A DNA stretch of 64,000 bases from Gordonia sediminis (GTDB taxonomy: Bacteria > Actinomycetota > Actinomycetes > Mycobacteriales > Mycobacteriaceae). The stretch is taken from NCBI GenBank assembly GCA_004193205.1, contig RZUM01000002.1:806001-870000 (forward strand), given 5' to 3'. The stretch's first letter is position 1, and every line of letters begins with the position of its first letter. The notes under the pieces are model-generated. The model did no database searches, had not been told where the DNA came from, and saw only the letters and a program-made list of their open reading frames with translations. This document shows, piece by piece, positions 1 to 8,408 of the stretch. The position numbers and the translations under genes were made by a program.

Positions 1-963
1 ACGTGGCACCGCATAGGTGGGGGCCATCAGAAGTCCGTCGGGGCCGTTGACGTAGTCGACGGCCGCGGTCTCGCTGTCGACGAGATAGGCCTGCACCGGC
101 AGACCCCTCGCCTGCGCCCACTCGTCGGTGGCCAGCAGCACCGTCGACGCACCGTCGGTGAGCGGGGTCGAGTTACCCGCGGTCATGGTCGCGTCGCCGA
201 GCGACACTCCGAAGACGGGTTTGAGGGTGGCCAGCTTCTCCACCGACGAATCCGGGCGCAGGTTCTCGTCGCGGGTCAGGCCACCGAACGGGGTGACCAG
301 ATCGTCGAAGAAGCCTGCGTCGTAGGCGGCGGCCATGTTTCGATGGCTGGCCGCGGCCAGGGCATCCTGATCGGCTCGGTTGACGCCGAACTCCTTCGCG
401 GTGATCGCGGCGTGGTCCCCCATCGACATGCCGGTCCTCGGTTCGCCGTTGCGCGGGATCTCGATGCCGAGTTTGCCCACCAACTTCACCGCGCCCAGCA
501 GCTGATCTTTGGTGCTGCGGGCGCGATTGACCTCGAGCATCTGGCGACGCATCGACTCCGAGACACCGATCGGGGCGTCGGAGGTGGTGTCCACGCCACC
601 CCCGACCGCCACGTCGTAGCGCCCCGACGCGATACCGTCGCCGACCGCGACGATCGCCTGCAGGCCGGTTCCACAGGCCTGTTGGATATCGAAGGCAGGG
701 GTATAGGGCGAGAGGGCGGAACCCAGCACGCATTCGCGCATCAGGTTGAAATCACGGGAATGCTTGAGCACGGCGCCGCCGGCGACCATACCCAGGCGGT
801 CACCCTGCAGGTTGAAGCGACTCACGAGCCCGTCGAGGGCCGCGGTGAACATCTCTTGGTTGCTGATCCTGGCGTAGGTCTTGTCCTGGCGGGCGAACGG
901 GATGCGGTTGCCGCCGAGGATCGCGACCGGGCGCAGGCTGCGGGTCTTGGGGGTATTGACCAC
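1..963 (-). CDS. fadA2: Acetyl-CoA acetyltransferase of the FadI/FadA2 type (3' end beyond the window)
   Basis: Thiolase that cleaves or condenses 3-ketoacyl-CoA in fatty-acid metabolism. 321 codons are in the window and the frame stays open at position 1, so the C-terminal part (the family is about 430 residues) is missing. The nucleophilic cysteine lies near residue 97 in QQACGTGLQA, followed by a glycine-rich VGGGVDTTSDAP loop and a GNSTPLTDGAS segment, all typical of the FadI branch. I chose the GTG at 963 because GGGAG stands six bases upstream; the product starts VNTPKTRSLRPVAILGG. It is divergent from fabG4, as in M. tuberculosis Rv0243/Rv0242c, which supports the symbol. The 129-bp gap contains a palindrome shared with the TetR gene downstream, so control by that regulator is likely. 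Confidence 0.9.
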   Translation of the reverse strand, partial: MVNTPKTRSLRPVAILGGNRIPFARQDKTYARISNQEMFTAALDGLVSRFNLQGDRLGMVAGGAVLKHSRDFNLMRECVLGSALSPYTPAFDIQQACGTGLQAIVAVGDGIASGRYDVAVGGGVDTTSDAPIGVSESMRRQMLEVNRARSTKDQLLGAVKLVGKLGIEIPRNGEPRTGMSMGDHAAITAKEFGVNRADQDALAAASHRNMAAAYDAGFFDDLVTPFGGLTRDENLRPDSSVEKLATLKPVFGVSLGDATMTAGNSTPLTDGASTVLLATDEWAQARGLPVQAYLVDSETAAVDYVNGPDGLLMAPTYAVPR

Positions 964-1003
964 TTCGATCTCCCAGGGTGTAGTTCGGTATCTGTAAAGT
1001 ATT

Positions 1004-1019
1004 CTTACTCTTGAGTAAG
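1004..1019. promoter_or_regulatory. 16-bp palindrome, probable TetR operator between fadA2 and fabG4
   Basis: CTTACTCTTGAGTAAG has CTTAC arms around six bases and lies midway between the divergent fadA2 and fabG4 starts. The same CTTAC-N6-GTAAG architecture occurs at 4107-4122, in front of the TetR gene that ends the neighbouring cluster. The simplest reading is a single regulator binding both sites. The arms are read directly from sequence; binding is inferred. Confidence 0.6.
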
Positions 1020-1092
1020 TTAGTTGTCGAACGACGCTCCCCCGAGCATCGTCGCAGACATTCGACCTGCCCACATGACTGAGGAGACTCCC

Positions 1093-2457
1093 GTGGCCTC
1101 GAACGGAAACCCCGGCCTCTACTCGACCTTCGTCCATTCCGCACCCGGCGCGTTCATCGCCAAGCAGGCCGGGCTGCCCGTGCCGCCCACGCTACGCCGC
1201 TACAAGGCGTCCGAGCCGGCATTGCCCGGCCCGGTCCGGCTCGGCGGTTCCGGCCGCCTGGTCGAACCCCTGCGCGAGATGCTGTCGGACCCCGACTACA
1301 CGCTCATCCACAACGCCACCACCGGTCAGGGTGCCGACAAGTACGGCGCACTCGTCTTCGACGCCACCGGCATCACGTCGCCGGCGCAGCTGCGTCAGCT
1401 CTTCGAGTTCTTCGGGCCGAACATGCGTTCCCTCGCGCCCTGCGCGCGCCTCCTCGTCATCGGCACCACCCCCGAACTCGTGTCCGACCCCGACGAGCAC
1501 GTCGCGCAGCGCGCGCTCGAGGGCTTCACGCGGTCGGTGGGCAAGGAACTGCTCAAGGGTGCGACCGCGCAGCTCGTCTACGTCTCCCCCGACGCCAAGA
1601 CGGGCCTGACCGGTCTGGAGTCGACCGTCCGGTTCATCCTGTCGGCGAAGTCGGCCTTCGTCGACGCCCAGGTGATCCGGGTGGGCGCCGCCGACGCGTC
1701 CGCTCCGGCGGACTGGGACAAACCGCTCGCCGGCAAGGTCGCGGTGGTGACCGGGGCTGCCCGCGGAATCGGCGCCACCATCGCCGAGGTACTCGCCCGT
1801 GACGGTGCCCACGTCATCGCCGCCGACGTTCCGCAGGCCGGTGAGGCGTTGTCGAACACCGCGAACACGATCAAGGGCACCGCGTTCCCGATCGACGTCA
1901 CCGCCGACGACGCGGGCGCCAAACTCGCCGACCACGCGCTCGAGCGCCACGGCGGCCTCGACATCGTCGTCAACAACGCCGGCATCACCCGCGACAAACT
2001 CCTCGCCAACATGGACGCCGCGCGCTGGGATGCGGTGATCGCGGTCAACCTGATCGCCCCGCAGAAGCTGGTCAACGACCTGTTGGACAAGGGTGCGTTG
2101 CGTCCCGGTGGCGCGGTCATCGACGTGTCGTCGATCGCCGGGATCGCCGGCAACCGCGGCCAGACCAACTACGGTGCGTCCAAGGCCGGGGTGATCGGCC
2201 TCGTCGACACCTATGCGCCGATCCTCGCCGAGAAGGGCGTCACCATCAACGCGGTGGCCCCCGGCTTCATCGAGACGAAGATGACCGCGGCCATCCCGCT
2301 CGCGACCCGCGAGGCGGGGCGGCTGATGAGTTCGCTGCAGCAGGGCGGACAGACCGTCGACGTCGCCGAGACGGTCGCCTACTTCGCCAACCCCGCGTCG
2401 AGTTCGGTCACCGGCAACGTCGTCCGCGTGTGCGGCCAGGCCCTGCTGGGGGCGTGA
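1093..2457 (+). CDS. fabG4: 3-oxoacyl-[acyl-carrier-protein] reductase, high-molecular-weight FabG4 type
   Basis: NAD(H)-dependent ketoacyl-CoA/ACP reductase with an extra N-terminal flavodoxin-like domain (about residues 1-205) before the classical short-chain dehydrogenase domain. The cofactor loop TGAARGIG is near residue 219, NNAG follows, and the catalytic Ser (VSSIAG) and Tyr/Lys (YGASK) lie near 346, 360 and 364. The GTG at 1093 is preferred over the upstream TTG (1024) and ATG (1075) because GAGGAG precedes it by six bases and it gives 454 residues, the length I recall for M. tuberculosis FabG4. It overlaps htdX by one base, so the two are co-transcribed, pairing reductase and hydratase. 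Divergent from fadA2. Confidence 0.93.
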   Translation: MASNGNPGLYSTFVHSAPGAFIAKQAGLPVPPTLRRYKASEPALPGPVRLGGSGRLVEPLREMLSDPDYTLIHNATTGQGADKYGALVFDATGITSPAQLRQLFEFFGPNMRSLAPCARLLVIGTTPELVSDPDEHVAQRALEGFTRSVGKELLKGATAQLVYVSPDAKTGLTGLESTVRFILSAKSAFVDAQVIRVGAADASAPADWDKPLAGKVAVVTGAARGIGATIAEVLARDGAHVIAADVPQAGEALSNTANTIKGTAFPIDVTADDAGAKLADHALERHGGLDIVVNNAGITRDKLLANMDAARWDAVIAVNLIAPQKLVNDLLDKGALRPGGAVIDVSSIAGIAGNRGQTNYGASKAGVIGLVDTYAPILAEKGVTINAVAPGFIETKMTAAIPLATREAGRLMSSLQQGGQTVDVAETVAYFANPASSSVTGNVVRVCGQALLGA

Positions 2458-3416
2458 TGGCCAGGACGATCACGCTGCCCGCACCGCCGAGCACCCGCGA
2501 GGTGTACTCCAAGGCCATCGGGGCGATGTTGCCGGTCATCGGGAAATCTGGGCCGGTCGGTCCCGACGCGACCGTCCCCGACACCCGGTTCCGGCTCGAC
2601 GACGTGCGCGTCGACGCCGACCGTCTGCACGCCTACTGCCGGGCGACCGGGCAACGGTTCGGCTCGGTGCTGCCGCTGACCTACCCGTTCGTGCTGCAGT
2701 TCGGGTTGGTCATGAAGCTCATGACGCTGCGTGAGTTTCCCTTCGGTGCCGTCGGTTCGGTCCACGTGGAGAACACCATCCGCCGCCGACGACCCATCGG
2801 CATCGACGAGCCGTTGACCATCGAGACGCACGCGCAGAATCTGCGTGAGCACCGCAAGGGCATGCTGATCGACGTCATCTCCGAGTTCACCGTGGGCTCG
2901 GAGGTGGTCGGCGAGCAGGTCGGTACCTTCCTCAGGCAGCAGCGGACGAGCCTATCCGACGAACCGCGCGGCCCCGAGCCCAAGCAGGTCGCCCCGCCGC
3001 CACCGGATGCGGTGCTCACCGTCGACCTCGGGCGCATCCGTGGGTACGCGGAGGCGTCGGGGGACCGCAACCCGATCCACATGGGCAACCTGGCCGCCAA
3101 GGCCTTCGGCTTTCCCCGTGCGATCGCTCACGGGATGTGGAGCGCCGCAGCCGCGATCGCGAATGTCGAGGCCCAACTCGGAGACGACGTCACCTACGCG
3201 GTTCGGTTCGGCAAGCCGATCCTGCTGCCCGCCAAGGTGAATCTCTACACCACACGTCTCGATGGCACCGGCGCCGGGAGCGCAGCGAGCGGGCCGAGTT
3301 CTTCTGGCGCCGGGAGCGCAGCGAGCGGGCCGAGTTCATCCGGCAATTTCGACATCTCGATCCTCGACCGCCGTAAGGGGTTTCCGCATCTGACCGCGAC
3401 GACGCGGAGCAGTTGA
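2457..3416 (+). CDS. htdX: 3-hydroxyacyl-thioester dehydratase, MaoC/HtdX family
   Basis: (R)-specific enoyl hydratase/3-hydroxyacyl dehydratase with a double-hotdog fold; the hydratase motif GDRNPIH near residues 202-208 carries the catalytic Asp and His. The ATG shares its A with the fabG4 stop codon (TGATG). At 319 residues it is longer than M. tuberculosis HtdX (about 280). Much of the excess is two perfect-frame copies of a 12-residue repeat, AGSAASGPSSSG, at residues 272-295, encoded by a 36-bp tandem DNA repeat that resembles dispersed intergenic repeats of these bacteria. The repeat sits between the last hotdog strands and a short C-terminal segment, so it probably forms a flexible loop. 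It is convergent with the TetR gene, with a 25-bp gap. Confidence 0.88.
   Translation: MARTITLPAPPSTREVYSKAIGAMLPVIGKSGPVGPDATVPDTRFRLDDVRVDADRLHAYCRATGQRFGSVLPLTYPFVLQFGLVMKLMTLREFPFGAVGSVHVENTIRRRRPIGIDEPLTIETHAQNLREHRKGMLIDVISEFTVGSEVVGEQVGTFLRQQRTSLSDEPRGPEPKQVAPPPPDAVLTVDLGRIRGYAEASGDRNPIHMGNLAAKAFGFPRAIAHGMWSAAAAIANVEAQLGDDVTYAVRFGKPILLPAKVNLYTTRLDGTGAGSAASGPSSSGAGSAASGPSSSGNFDISILDRRKGFPHLTATTRSS
3271..3342 (+). repeat. Two in-frame copies of a 36-bp GC-rich repeat inside htdX
   Basis: Positions 3271-3306 and 3307-3342 are near-identical and contain the core GGGAGCGCAGCGAGCGGG. GAGCGCAGCGAG also occurs in the intergenic repeat at 53721-53738. The unit is a multiple of three, so the reading frame is kept. 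It looks like an intergenic repeat captured by a coding sequence. Confidence 0.85.
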
Positions 3417-3441
3417 GCACCAGTCGCGTTCCGCGGAACGC

Positions 3442-4056
3442 TCAGTCCACCGGCACGTCCGCCGTGCCCACACCCTTCAGTCCCCGCCAGACGATGCCGA
3501 CGAGGAGATCGGTCGCGGTCTCGAGGTCGACGTCGCCCTCGGTGATGCGGTCCGCCACGGCCTCGCCGGCGCCCACCAGGGCCACGGCGGTGAGTTCGAA
3601 GTCGATGTCACGGGCGCCCTCGACGGTGGTGCCTGCCCGGATCAATTCGGTGACCATCTCGGTGACCTGCCGACGGCTGTCGGAGACGAAATGCGCGAAG
3701 GCCGCAGACCCGATCGCGACACGGTAGAGCAGCTTCCAGGACTGACGATGCTCGTCGACGTACCGCAGGAACTCCATCACGACGGTGCGGGCCTGGTCAC
3801 GCTGACGCAGCGACGGATCGAAGCCGACACTCATGGTCTCGATGAAGCGAGCGTATTCGCGCGAGATGCAGGCGCTGAACAGCTCGTCCTTGGAGCCGTA
3901 GTAGAGGTAGAGCATCGGCTTGCTGATGGCCGCCTCGGCGGCGATCGCATCCATGGATGCCTCGCGGAAGCCGTTCTCCGAGAAGACCTTGACCGCGGCG
4001 TCCAGCATCTGTTGCTCGCGCACCGCGCGGGGCAACCGCTTGGTCCCTCCGGCCAT
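3442..4056 (-). CDS. TetR-family transcriptional regulator (Rv0238-like)
   Basis: One-component regulator of 204 residues. The N-terminal helix-turn-helix is about residues 34-54 (SMDAIAAEAAISKPMLYLYYGSK), followed by a helical ligand-binding domain with no enzymatic motif. The ATG at 4056 has AGAGGAG five bases upstream, so the more distal start at 4086 is not needed. It is convergent with htdX. From family knowledge, a close relative (Rv0238) sits between lpqI and the fabG4/htdX genes in M. tuberculosis. Its own upstream region holds a CTTAC-N6-GTAAG palindrome matching the one between fadA2 and fabG4, so autoregulation plus control of the fatty-acid genes is likely. The ligand is unknown; an acyl-CoA is a reasonable guess. 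Confidence 0.9.
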   Translation of the reverse strand: MAGGTKRLPRAVREQQMLDAAVKVFSENGFREASMDAIAAEAAISKPMLYLYYGSKDELFSACISREYARFIETMSVGFDPSLRQRDQARTVVMEFLRYVDEHRQSWKLLYRVAIGSAAFAHFVSDSRRQVTEMVTELIRAGTTVEGARDIDFELTAVALVGAGEAVADRITEGDVDLETATDLLVGIVWRGLKGVGTADVPVD

Positions 4057-4106
4057 CACCACTCCTCTACCACTGAGCCACATCACACTTATGGGGCTCA
4101 GACCAT

Positions 4107-4122
4107 CTTACCGTTTGGTAAG
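4107..4122. promoter_or_regulatory. 16-bp palindrome upstream of the TetR gene, probable autoregulatory operator
   Basis: CTTACCGTTTGGTAAG lies about 50 bases upstream of the TetR start at 4056. The arms CTTAC/GTAAG and the six-base spacing equal those of the site at 1004-1019; only the spacer bases differ. Confidence 0.6.
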
Positions 4123-4141
4123 TTGACCACCACCGTTTGGG

Positions 4142-4474
4142 TCAGGCCATGACGACGGCCACCACGGCAGTCGCGCCGGTCACGGTGGTGGCCGCGACGA
4201 ACACCACGACCCGCGAGATGGCCCGACCGAGATCGGTGCCCCGGGCGGCCGTGATGCTGTCGGCGAACCCGCGCAGGTCACCGTCCAACCGACCGACGAC
4301 GACGATCACCACCGCGGCGCCGACCGCGACCACTGGCAACAGCGCGCCGCCGAGCGATCCCGCCATCCGCACGCCGAGCAGCGCGATCACGGTGAACGAC
4401 AGTGCGGTCCGGACCGCCGCCAACACAGTGCGCTCGGGCTGGAGGCCGGGATCGGTCGGCGCCGGCCGGATCAT
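4142..4474 (-). CDS. DUF202 family small membrane protein (second of a pair)
   Basis: 110-residue membrane protein with the DUF202 signature near the N-terminus (QPERTVLAAVRTALSF) and about three hydrophobic helices. The ATG at 4474 overlaps the stop of the preceding DUF202 gene (ATGA), showing tight co-translation. DUF202 (YidH-like) proteins have no settled biochemical role. Here it is the last gene of the metallo-hydrolase / transporter / DUF202 / DUF202 operon. The two DUF202 proteins are quite different in sequence, so a heteromeric membrane unit is possible; that is inference. Confidence 0.8.
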   Translation of the reverse strand: MIRPAPTDPGLQPERTVLAAVRTALSFTVIALLGVRMAGSLGGALLPVVAVGAAVVIVVVGRLDGDLRGFADSITAARGTDLGRAISRVVVFVAATTVTGATAVVAVVMA

Positions 4475-4923
4475 GCGGTGATGACCAGGATGGTGGCGAC
4501 GGCTGCTCCGGCCGTCGCCGCAATCGCGATCAGTGGCACGATCGCCGGGAGCGGCAGCGGCCTTCCTCGTCGCATCGCGGTTTCGGCACGCCACCAGTGC
4601 CACCCCGCGCCGGCGGCAGCGAGCATGCCGGTGACGATCAGCACGACCGCCACCGCCTTCCGGGTGGCCGGTGAGAGGCCACCCAGCGCGAACGCCTCGA
4701 GCGCGACCCCTCCCGCGACGAACGCCAATGCCGTGCGAATCCAGGCGAGAAACGTTCGCTCGTTGGCGAGTGTGAATCGCGGATCCGGGTCGCTACCACC
4801 CGGAAAGACCCGCCGTGCCAGGTCGCCGCGCGCGTCGTGCGCCGCAGAGCCCCCGTCCGCCGTCGCCGTGAGGTCGGCGACAGCGGACGGGGTCGGCTGG
4901 TCTGGCATTGCGTCGACGCTCAT
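4471..4923 (-). CDS. DUF202 family small membrane protein (first of a pair)
   Basis: 150 residues: a polar, disordered N-terminus of about 50 residues, then the DUF202 core (FTLANERTFLAWIRTALAF) and three predicted membrane helices. The ATG at 4923 overlaps the stop codon of the upstream transporter gene by ATGA, and its own stop overlaps the next DUF202 start the same way. A second in-frame ATG five codons later is a possible alternative start. Function unknown; the context ties it to the transporter. Confidence 0.82.
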   Translation of the reverse strand: MSVDAMPDQPTPSAVADLTATADGGSAAHDARGDLARRVFPGGSDPDPRFTLANERTFLAWIRTALAFVAGGVALEAFALGGLSPATRKAVAVVLIVTGMLAAAGAGWHWWRAETAMRRGRPLPLPAIVPLIAIAATAGAAVATILVITA

Positions 4924-6284
4924 CGCGTCGCCGCGACCGCGGCGGATAACTCGGTCACCGGCGCGGCCTCCTCGACGGTGTGCCGGCGATAGCGGGCGGC
5001 GACGGTGGCACTGACCACTGCCATTGCGGCCCAGGCCGTACCGACCCACAACAGACCGCCGGGCAGCAGGACCAGAGCCGAGGCGACCACCGGGGTGACA
5101 CCGGCACCCAGCGCAGCTGCGCCCTGGTATCCGATCGAGGCGCCGGTATATCGGACGTCGGCCGGGAAGAGCCCGGTGACGTATGCCGCGATGGGCCCGT
5201 AGATCAGGCCCTGCACCACACCGTTGCCCAGTATGATCGCCACGGCATAGTGGCCAAGGCTCCCGCTGCCGATCATGAACGTCAGTGGGATCGCCGACAC
5301 GGCGGTCACCGAACACCCGAAGACCAGCGCTCGCCGTTGACCCACACGGTCGCTGGCCCGTGCCGCCGCGAACGTGACGATCATTGTCACCACCGCCGCA
5401 GTGGCTTTCCAGTTCAGGATGGCCGTCTTGTCCTCACCGGCTTGGACCGCCATCGCAACACCCCACACCGTGACGATTGCCTGCGTCGTGTAGACGCTGA
5501 TGGTCACCAGCAACGCGGCCACCACAGCACCGCGGTGGTTGCGCAAAACGTCCACAATCGGCATTCGCCGCGCATCGCTGGCCTTCTGCAGCGCCTGGAA
5601 CGCGGGTGTCTCGGACACCTTGAGGCGGACCACGAGGCCGACCACGATGAGCAGGGCAGACAGGACGAACGGAATCCGCCAGCCCCACACGGCAAAGTGA
5701 GATCCGGTGAGCACGGTCATCAGCGACAGCACGAGCGTGGCGAGCACGGCTCCCGCCGGTCCGCCGGCGTTCGCGAACCCCGCAGCGAAGCCCCGACGGT
5801 TCTTGGGCGCATGCTCGACCGCCATGAGTGCGGCACCACCCCATTCACCGCCGACCGCGATTCCCTGCAGAACCCGCAGCAACAGCAGCGCCAATGGCGC
5901 GATGATCCCGATCTTCGCAGTCGCCGGCATCAGGCCGATGGCCACCGTGACGCCGCCCATGACCAGCATGGAGACCACCAGCGCCTTCTTACGTCCGTAC
6001 CGGTCACCGAAGTGGCCGAAGATGACGCCGCCGAGCGGCCGGGCGAAGTATCCCGCGGCCAGGGTCGCGAACGCCGCGACCAAGCCCAGGCCGGGCCCGA
6101 GATCGGTGAAGAACAGTTTGGGGAACACGATCGACGACGCGGTCGCGTACAGGATGAAGTCATAGAACTCGATCGCCGAGCCGATGAAACTCGACCCGAG
6201 GATACGGCGCATCTCGGCCGTGTTCAGCGACACCTGACGGCCGGGACCCGATGCAGGATTGTCTTGGTGTGTCTTGGTCATCAT
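4920..6284 (-). CDS. MFS transporter, metabolite:H+ symporter (MHS) type
   Basis: Proton-coupled inner-membrane importer, 454 residues with 12 expected helices. The early segment GSAIEFYDFILYATAS and the loop GDRYGRKKALV after helix 2, then RVLQGIAVGGEWGGAALMAVE, are hallmarks of the metabolite:H+ symporter branch (shikimate, citrate, proline/betaine-like carriers). Two adjacent ATGs (6284, 6281) follow AAGGA; the second has the better spacing. It lies 16 bases behind the metallo-hydrolase gene and overlaps the first DUF202 gene, so all four genes form one operon. The substrate cannot be read from sequence; a carboxylate or hydrolysis substrate/product of the neighbouring enzyme is likely. 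Confidence 0.88.
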   Translation of the reverse strand: MMTKTHQDNPASGPGRQVSLNTAEMRRILGSSFIGSAIEFYDFILYATASSIVFPKLFFTDLGPGLGLVAAFATLAAGYFARPLGGVIFGHFGDRYGRKKALVVSMLVMGGVTVAIGLMPATAKIGIIAPLALLLLRVLQGIAVGGEWGGAALMAVEHAPKNRRGFAAGFANAGGPAGAVLATLVLSLMTVLTGSHFAVWGWRIPFVLSALLIVVGLVVRLKVSETPAFQALQKASDARRMPIVDVLRNHRGAVVAALLVTISVYTTQAIVTVWGVAMAVQAGEDKTAILNWKATAAVVTMIVTFAAARASDRVGQRRALVFGCSVTAVSAIPLTFMIGSGSLGHYAVAIILGNGVVQGLIYGPIAAYVTGLFPADVRYTGASIGYQGAAALGAGVTPVVASALVLLPGGLLWVGTAWAAMAVVSATVAARYRRHTVEEAAPVTELSAAVAATR

Positions 6285-6300
6285 TATTCCTTCAGGTCCT

Positions 6301-7368
6301 TCACGCGCTAATCGCGTCGGAAAGCAGGGGGAGGCGGGCGCCGCCTGGGCGTGGTTCGATGACGTCGAGATCGTCAGGTACGAGGAATCGCCCGGGCATC
6401 AGGTCGTTGCCGCGGGCCCACACTGCGGGATCGGCCGACCCGGGCACAAGGTGGTGCACCGCCAGGCGACGAGCCCCGGCGCGCTCGGCGATCCGGCACG
6501 CACCCTCCACCGAGGTGTGGGACTTGTAGTGATGTGCCCGCGACGCGCGGCCCTCGTCGTCGACGCGATGCCCGTAGAGCCCGTCGACCCATTCGAAATC
6601 GATCGCTTCGTGCAGCAACAGGTCGGTGTCGCGTGCCAGGGTCACCATGTTGTCGGTCTCGCAGGTGTCACCGGAGATGGTGACCGAGCCGCCGTCGGAG
6701 TCGAACCGGAACGCGAATGCGGGCGCGACCGGCGGGTGCTCGACGAGGATGGCGGTCACCTTGACCCGGTCGTCCTCGAACACCACGAACGGGTCCATCG
6801 CCGGTGTGGGGTTGTGGTTCGGGTGGTACCCGATGTCTGTCGGGAGGGCGATGTCGCTCACGTCGAACAGTTCTGTCGGGGGCAGACGCAACGAGTCCAG
6901 CCAACGGTCGTTGAGGTCGGTGGCGAAGGCACGCACGATCGACTCGGCCATGTCGACGGTGCCCGGTGTCGGATTGTCCGGGGCCACCGGTTGCGGAATC
7001 GTGGTCGCGTGCGGAGAGATCGGCGGCAGGGCACCGCGGTCTCCGGGGCCGAACAGCCGGACCGGGTCGTTCCCGCGGCTCTGCAGCTCGTGCATGCCGA
7101 ACACGAGCAGCGACGGCAGATCGATGGTGTGATCGGAGTGCAGATGGGTCAAGAAGATGCCGCCGAGGTCGGCGAGTTCGAGACCCGCCTGACGGATACG
7201 TCGCCCGACGCCATGACCGGCGTCCACGAGATAGAAACGCTCTCCGACGACCACCGCGGTGGCGATGCCGGCACGATCTTTGGAGTCACCCTTCCACCAG
7301 CGGGGGCCACCGGTGGTTCCGAGGGTGATCACCCTGGTACTACCGGTCTCTGTGCTGGACGAATGCAT
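6301..7368 (-). CDS. MBL-fold metallo-hydrolase (RNase Z/arylsulfatase-like branch)
   Basis: Metal-dependent hydrolase of 355 residues. The zinc-binding motif THLHSDH is at residues 74-80; later ligands are in ISGDTCETDN (near 240) and a C-terminal HHL. The glycine-rich GTTGGPRWW start and long insertion before the GDT motif suit the RNase Z/AtsA-like group rather than beta-lactamases. No signal peptide is visible, so it is probably cytoplasmic. ATG at 7368 with GAGGAGG six bases upstream. First gene of the operon with the MHS transporter and two DUF202 genes, and divergent from a LysR regulator that probably controls it. Likely role: hydrolysing an imported ester, lactone or similar compound (inference). 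Confidence 0.82.
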   Translation of the reverse strand: MHSSSTETGSTRVITLGTTGGPRWWKGDSKDRAGIATAVVVGERFYLVDAGHGVGRRIRQAGLELADLGGIFLTHLHSDHTIDLPSLLVFGMHELQSRGNDPVRLFGPGDRGALPPISPHATTIPQPVAPDNPTPGTVDMAESIVRAFATDLNDRWLDSLRLPPTELFDVSDIALPTDIGYHPNHNPTPAMDPFVVFEDDRVKVTAILVEHPPVAPAFAFRFDSDGGSVTISGDTCETDNMVTLARDTDLLLHEAIDFEWVDGLYGHRVDDEGRASRAHHYKSHTSVEGACRIAERAGARRLAVHHLVPGSADPAVWARGNDLMPGRFLVPDDLDVIEPRPGGARLPLLSDAISA

Positions 7369-7452
7369 TCGGTCCTCCTCTATGACCTGGATTAACTCTC
7401 ACCGATGAGTGTGCTCCGAACCACAAAGAGAGGAAAAGCAAGAATAATTGTC

Positions 7453-7465
7453 GTCTAACATAGAC
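7453..7465. promoter_or_regulatory. Palindrome over a probable leaderless LysR promoter
   Basis: GTCTAACATAGAC is a perfect inverted repeat (GTCTA / TAGAC around ACA) immediately upstream of the LysR GTG at 7467. It contains TAACAT, a fair -10 hexamer whose spacing would start transcription at or next to the GTG, so the mRNA may be leaderless. A regulator bound here would block its own gene; the site also lies in the 98-bp gap shared with the metallo-hydrolase operon. Confidence 0.45.
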
Positions 7466-7466
7466 T

Positions 7467-8393
7467 GTGGCTATGAACGACGTCACCCTGCGTCAGATGG
7501 AGTACTTGATCGCGGTGCTCGACCACGGCTCGGTCAGCGCGGGCGCGGCGGCGGCCCACGTGTCGCAGGCAACCGTCTCGGCATCGTTGTCGCAGCTCGA
7601 GAAGAGTCTCGGCACGGTCCTCCTCGCCCGTGGACCGGCCCGACGCGCACGTCCGACGTCGGCGGGCGAAGAGTTCGCCGCCCGGGCACGCGCGATCCTG
7701 ACCGCGGTCGACGACGCGGTCGACTCCGTCGACGAGAGCGGCGCGGAGCTGCGCGGGCCACTGTCGGTCGGATGCCTGCACACGGCCAGCCCGCGCATGC
7801 TCCCCGGTCTGGTCGCCCATTTCGAGAAGCACTGGCCGCGAGTCGATCTCGAACTCGCGGAGGAGACTCCCCGACGCCTGCAGGATCTCGTCGCCACCGG
7901 CCGTCTCGACGTGGCGATGCTCTACTCGCGCCAGCTGGAACGGCATGAGCTCGTCACCCACCGCCTCGGTAGCGTGCGGCTACACGCCATGCTGCCCGCC
8001 GACTCCCCGTTGGCGCGAGCCGACGAGGTGCAACTGGCCGAGCTGGTCCGCCTGCCTGCGATCTTCCTGGACATACCGCCCACCGCCGAACTGCTCCTCG
8101 ACCGCATCCACTCCCGGGGTCTCGACGTCGAGGTGCGGTGGCGCTCGTCGAGCGCCGAGACCATCCGCGCGCTGGTGGCGCGGGGGCTGGGGTTTTCGCT
8201 GGTCAACGCGGTACCGCATCCAGGTGTGCAGTCTTTCGAAGGCCTCGACGTCGCCTACCGTCCGGTCGCCGGCATGGAGGACAATCCCGCCATCGCCGTG
8301 ACTATTCCGCATCGGGCCCGGTCACGTCGGGTGGCGGAGGCCATCAAGACCCTGCGCGCGATCCACCACCAGACCGACCCCGATCGGCCATGA
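7467..8393 (+). CDS. LysR-family transcriptional regulator
   Basis: 308-residue regulator: winged helix-turn-helix at about residues 5-65 (RQMEYLIAVLDHGSVSAGAAAAHVSQATVSASLSQLE region) and a periplasmic-binding-protein-like effector domain from about 90 to the end. Start is GTG 7467 or ATG 7473; no Shine-Dalgarno sequence is close, in keeping with a leaderless transcript. It is divergent from the metallo-hydrolase/MHS transporter operon, the classic arrangement for a LysR activator of a catabolic operon, so the effector is probably that operon's substrate. It is convergent with lpqI, with a 15-bp gap. Confidence 0.9.
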   Translation: MAMNDVTLRQMEYLIAVLDHGSVSAGAAAAHVSQATVSASLSQLEKSLGTVLLARGPARRARPTSAGEEFAARARAILTAVDDAVDSVDESGAELRGPLSVGCLHTASPRMLPGLVAHFEKHWPRVDLELAEETPRRLQDLVATGRLDVAMLYSRQLERHELVTHRLGSVRLHAMLPADSPLARADEVQLAELVRLPAIFLDIPPTAELLLDRIHSRGLDVEVRWRSSSAETIRALVARGLGFSLVNAVPHPGVQSFEGLDVAYRPVAGMEDNPAIAVTIPHRARSRRVAEAIKTLRAIHHQTDPDRP

Positions 8394-8408
8394 GCACGAC
8401 CACCGTCG

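Noticed and set aside
4980-6311. 443-codon frame antisense to the MHS transporter
   Set aside because: His/Arg/Gln-rich shadow of a hydrophobic protein, a usual artefact.
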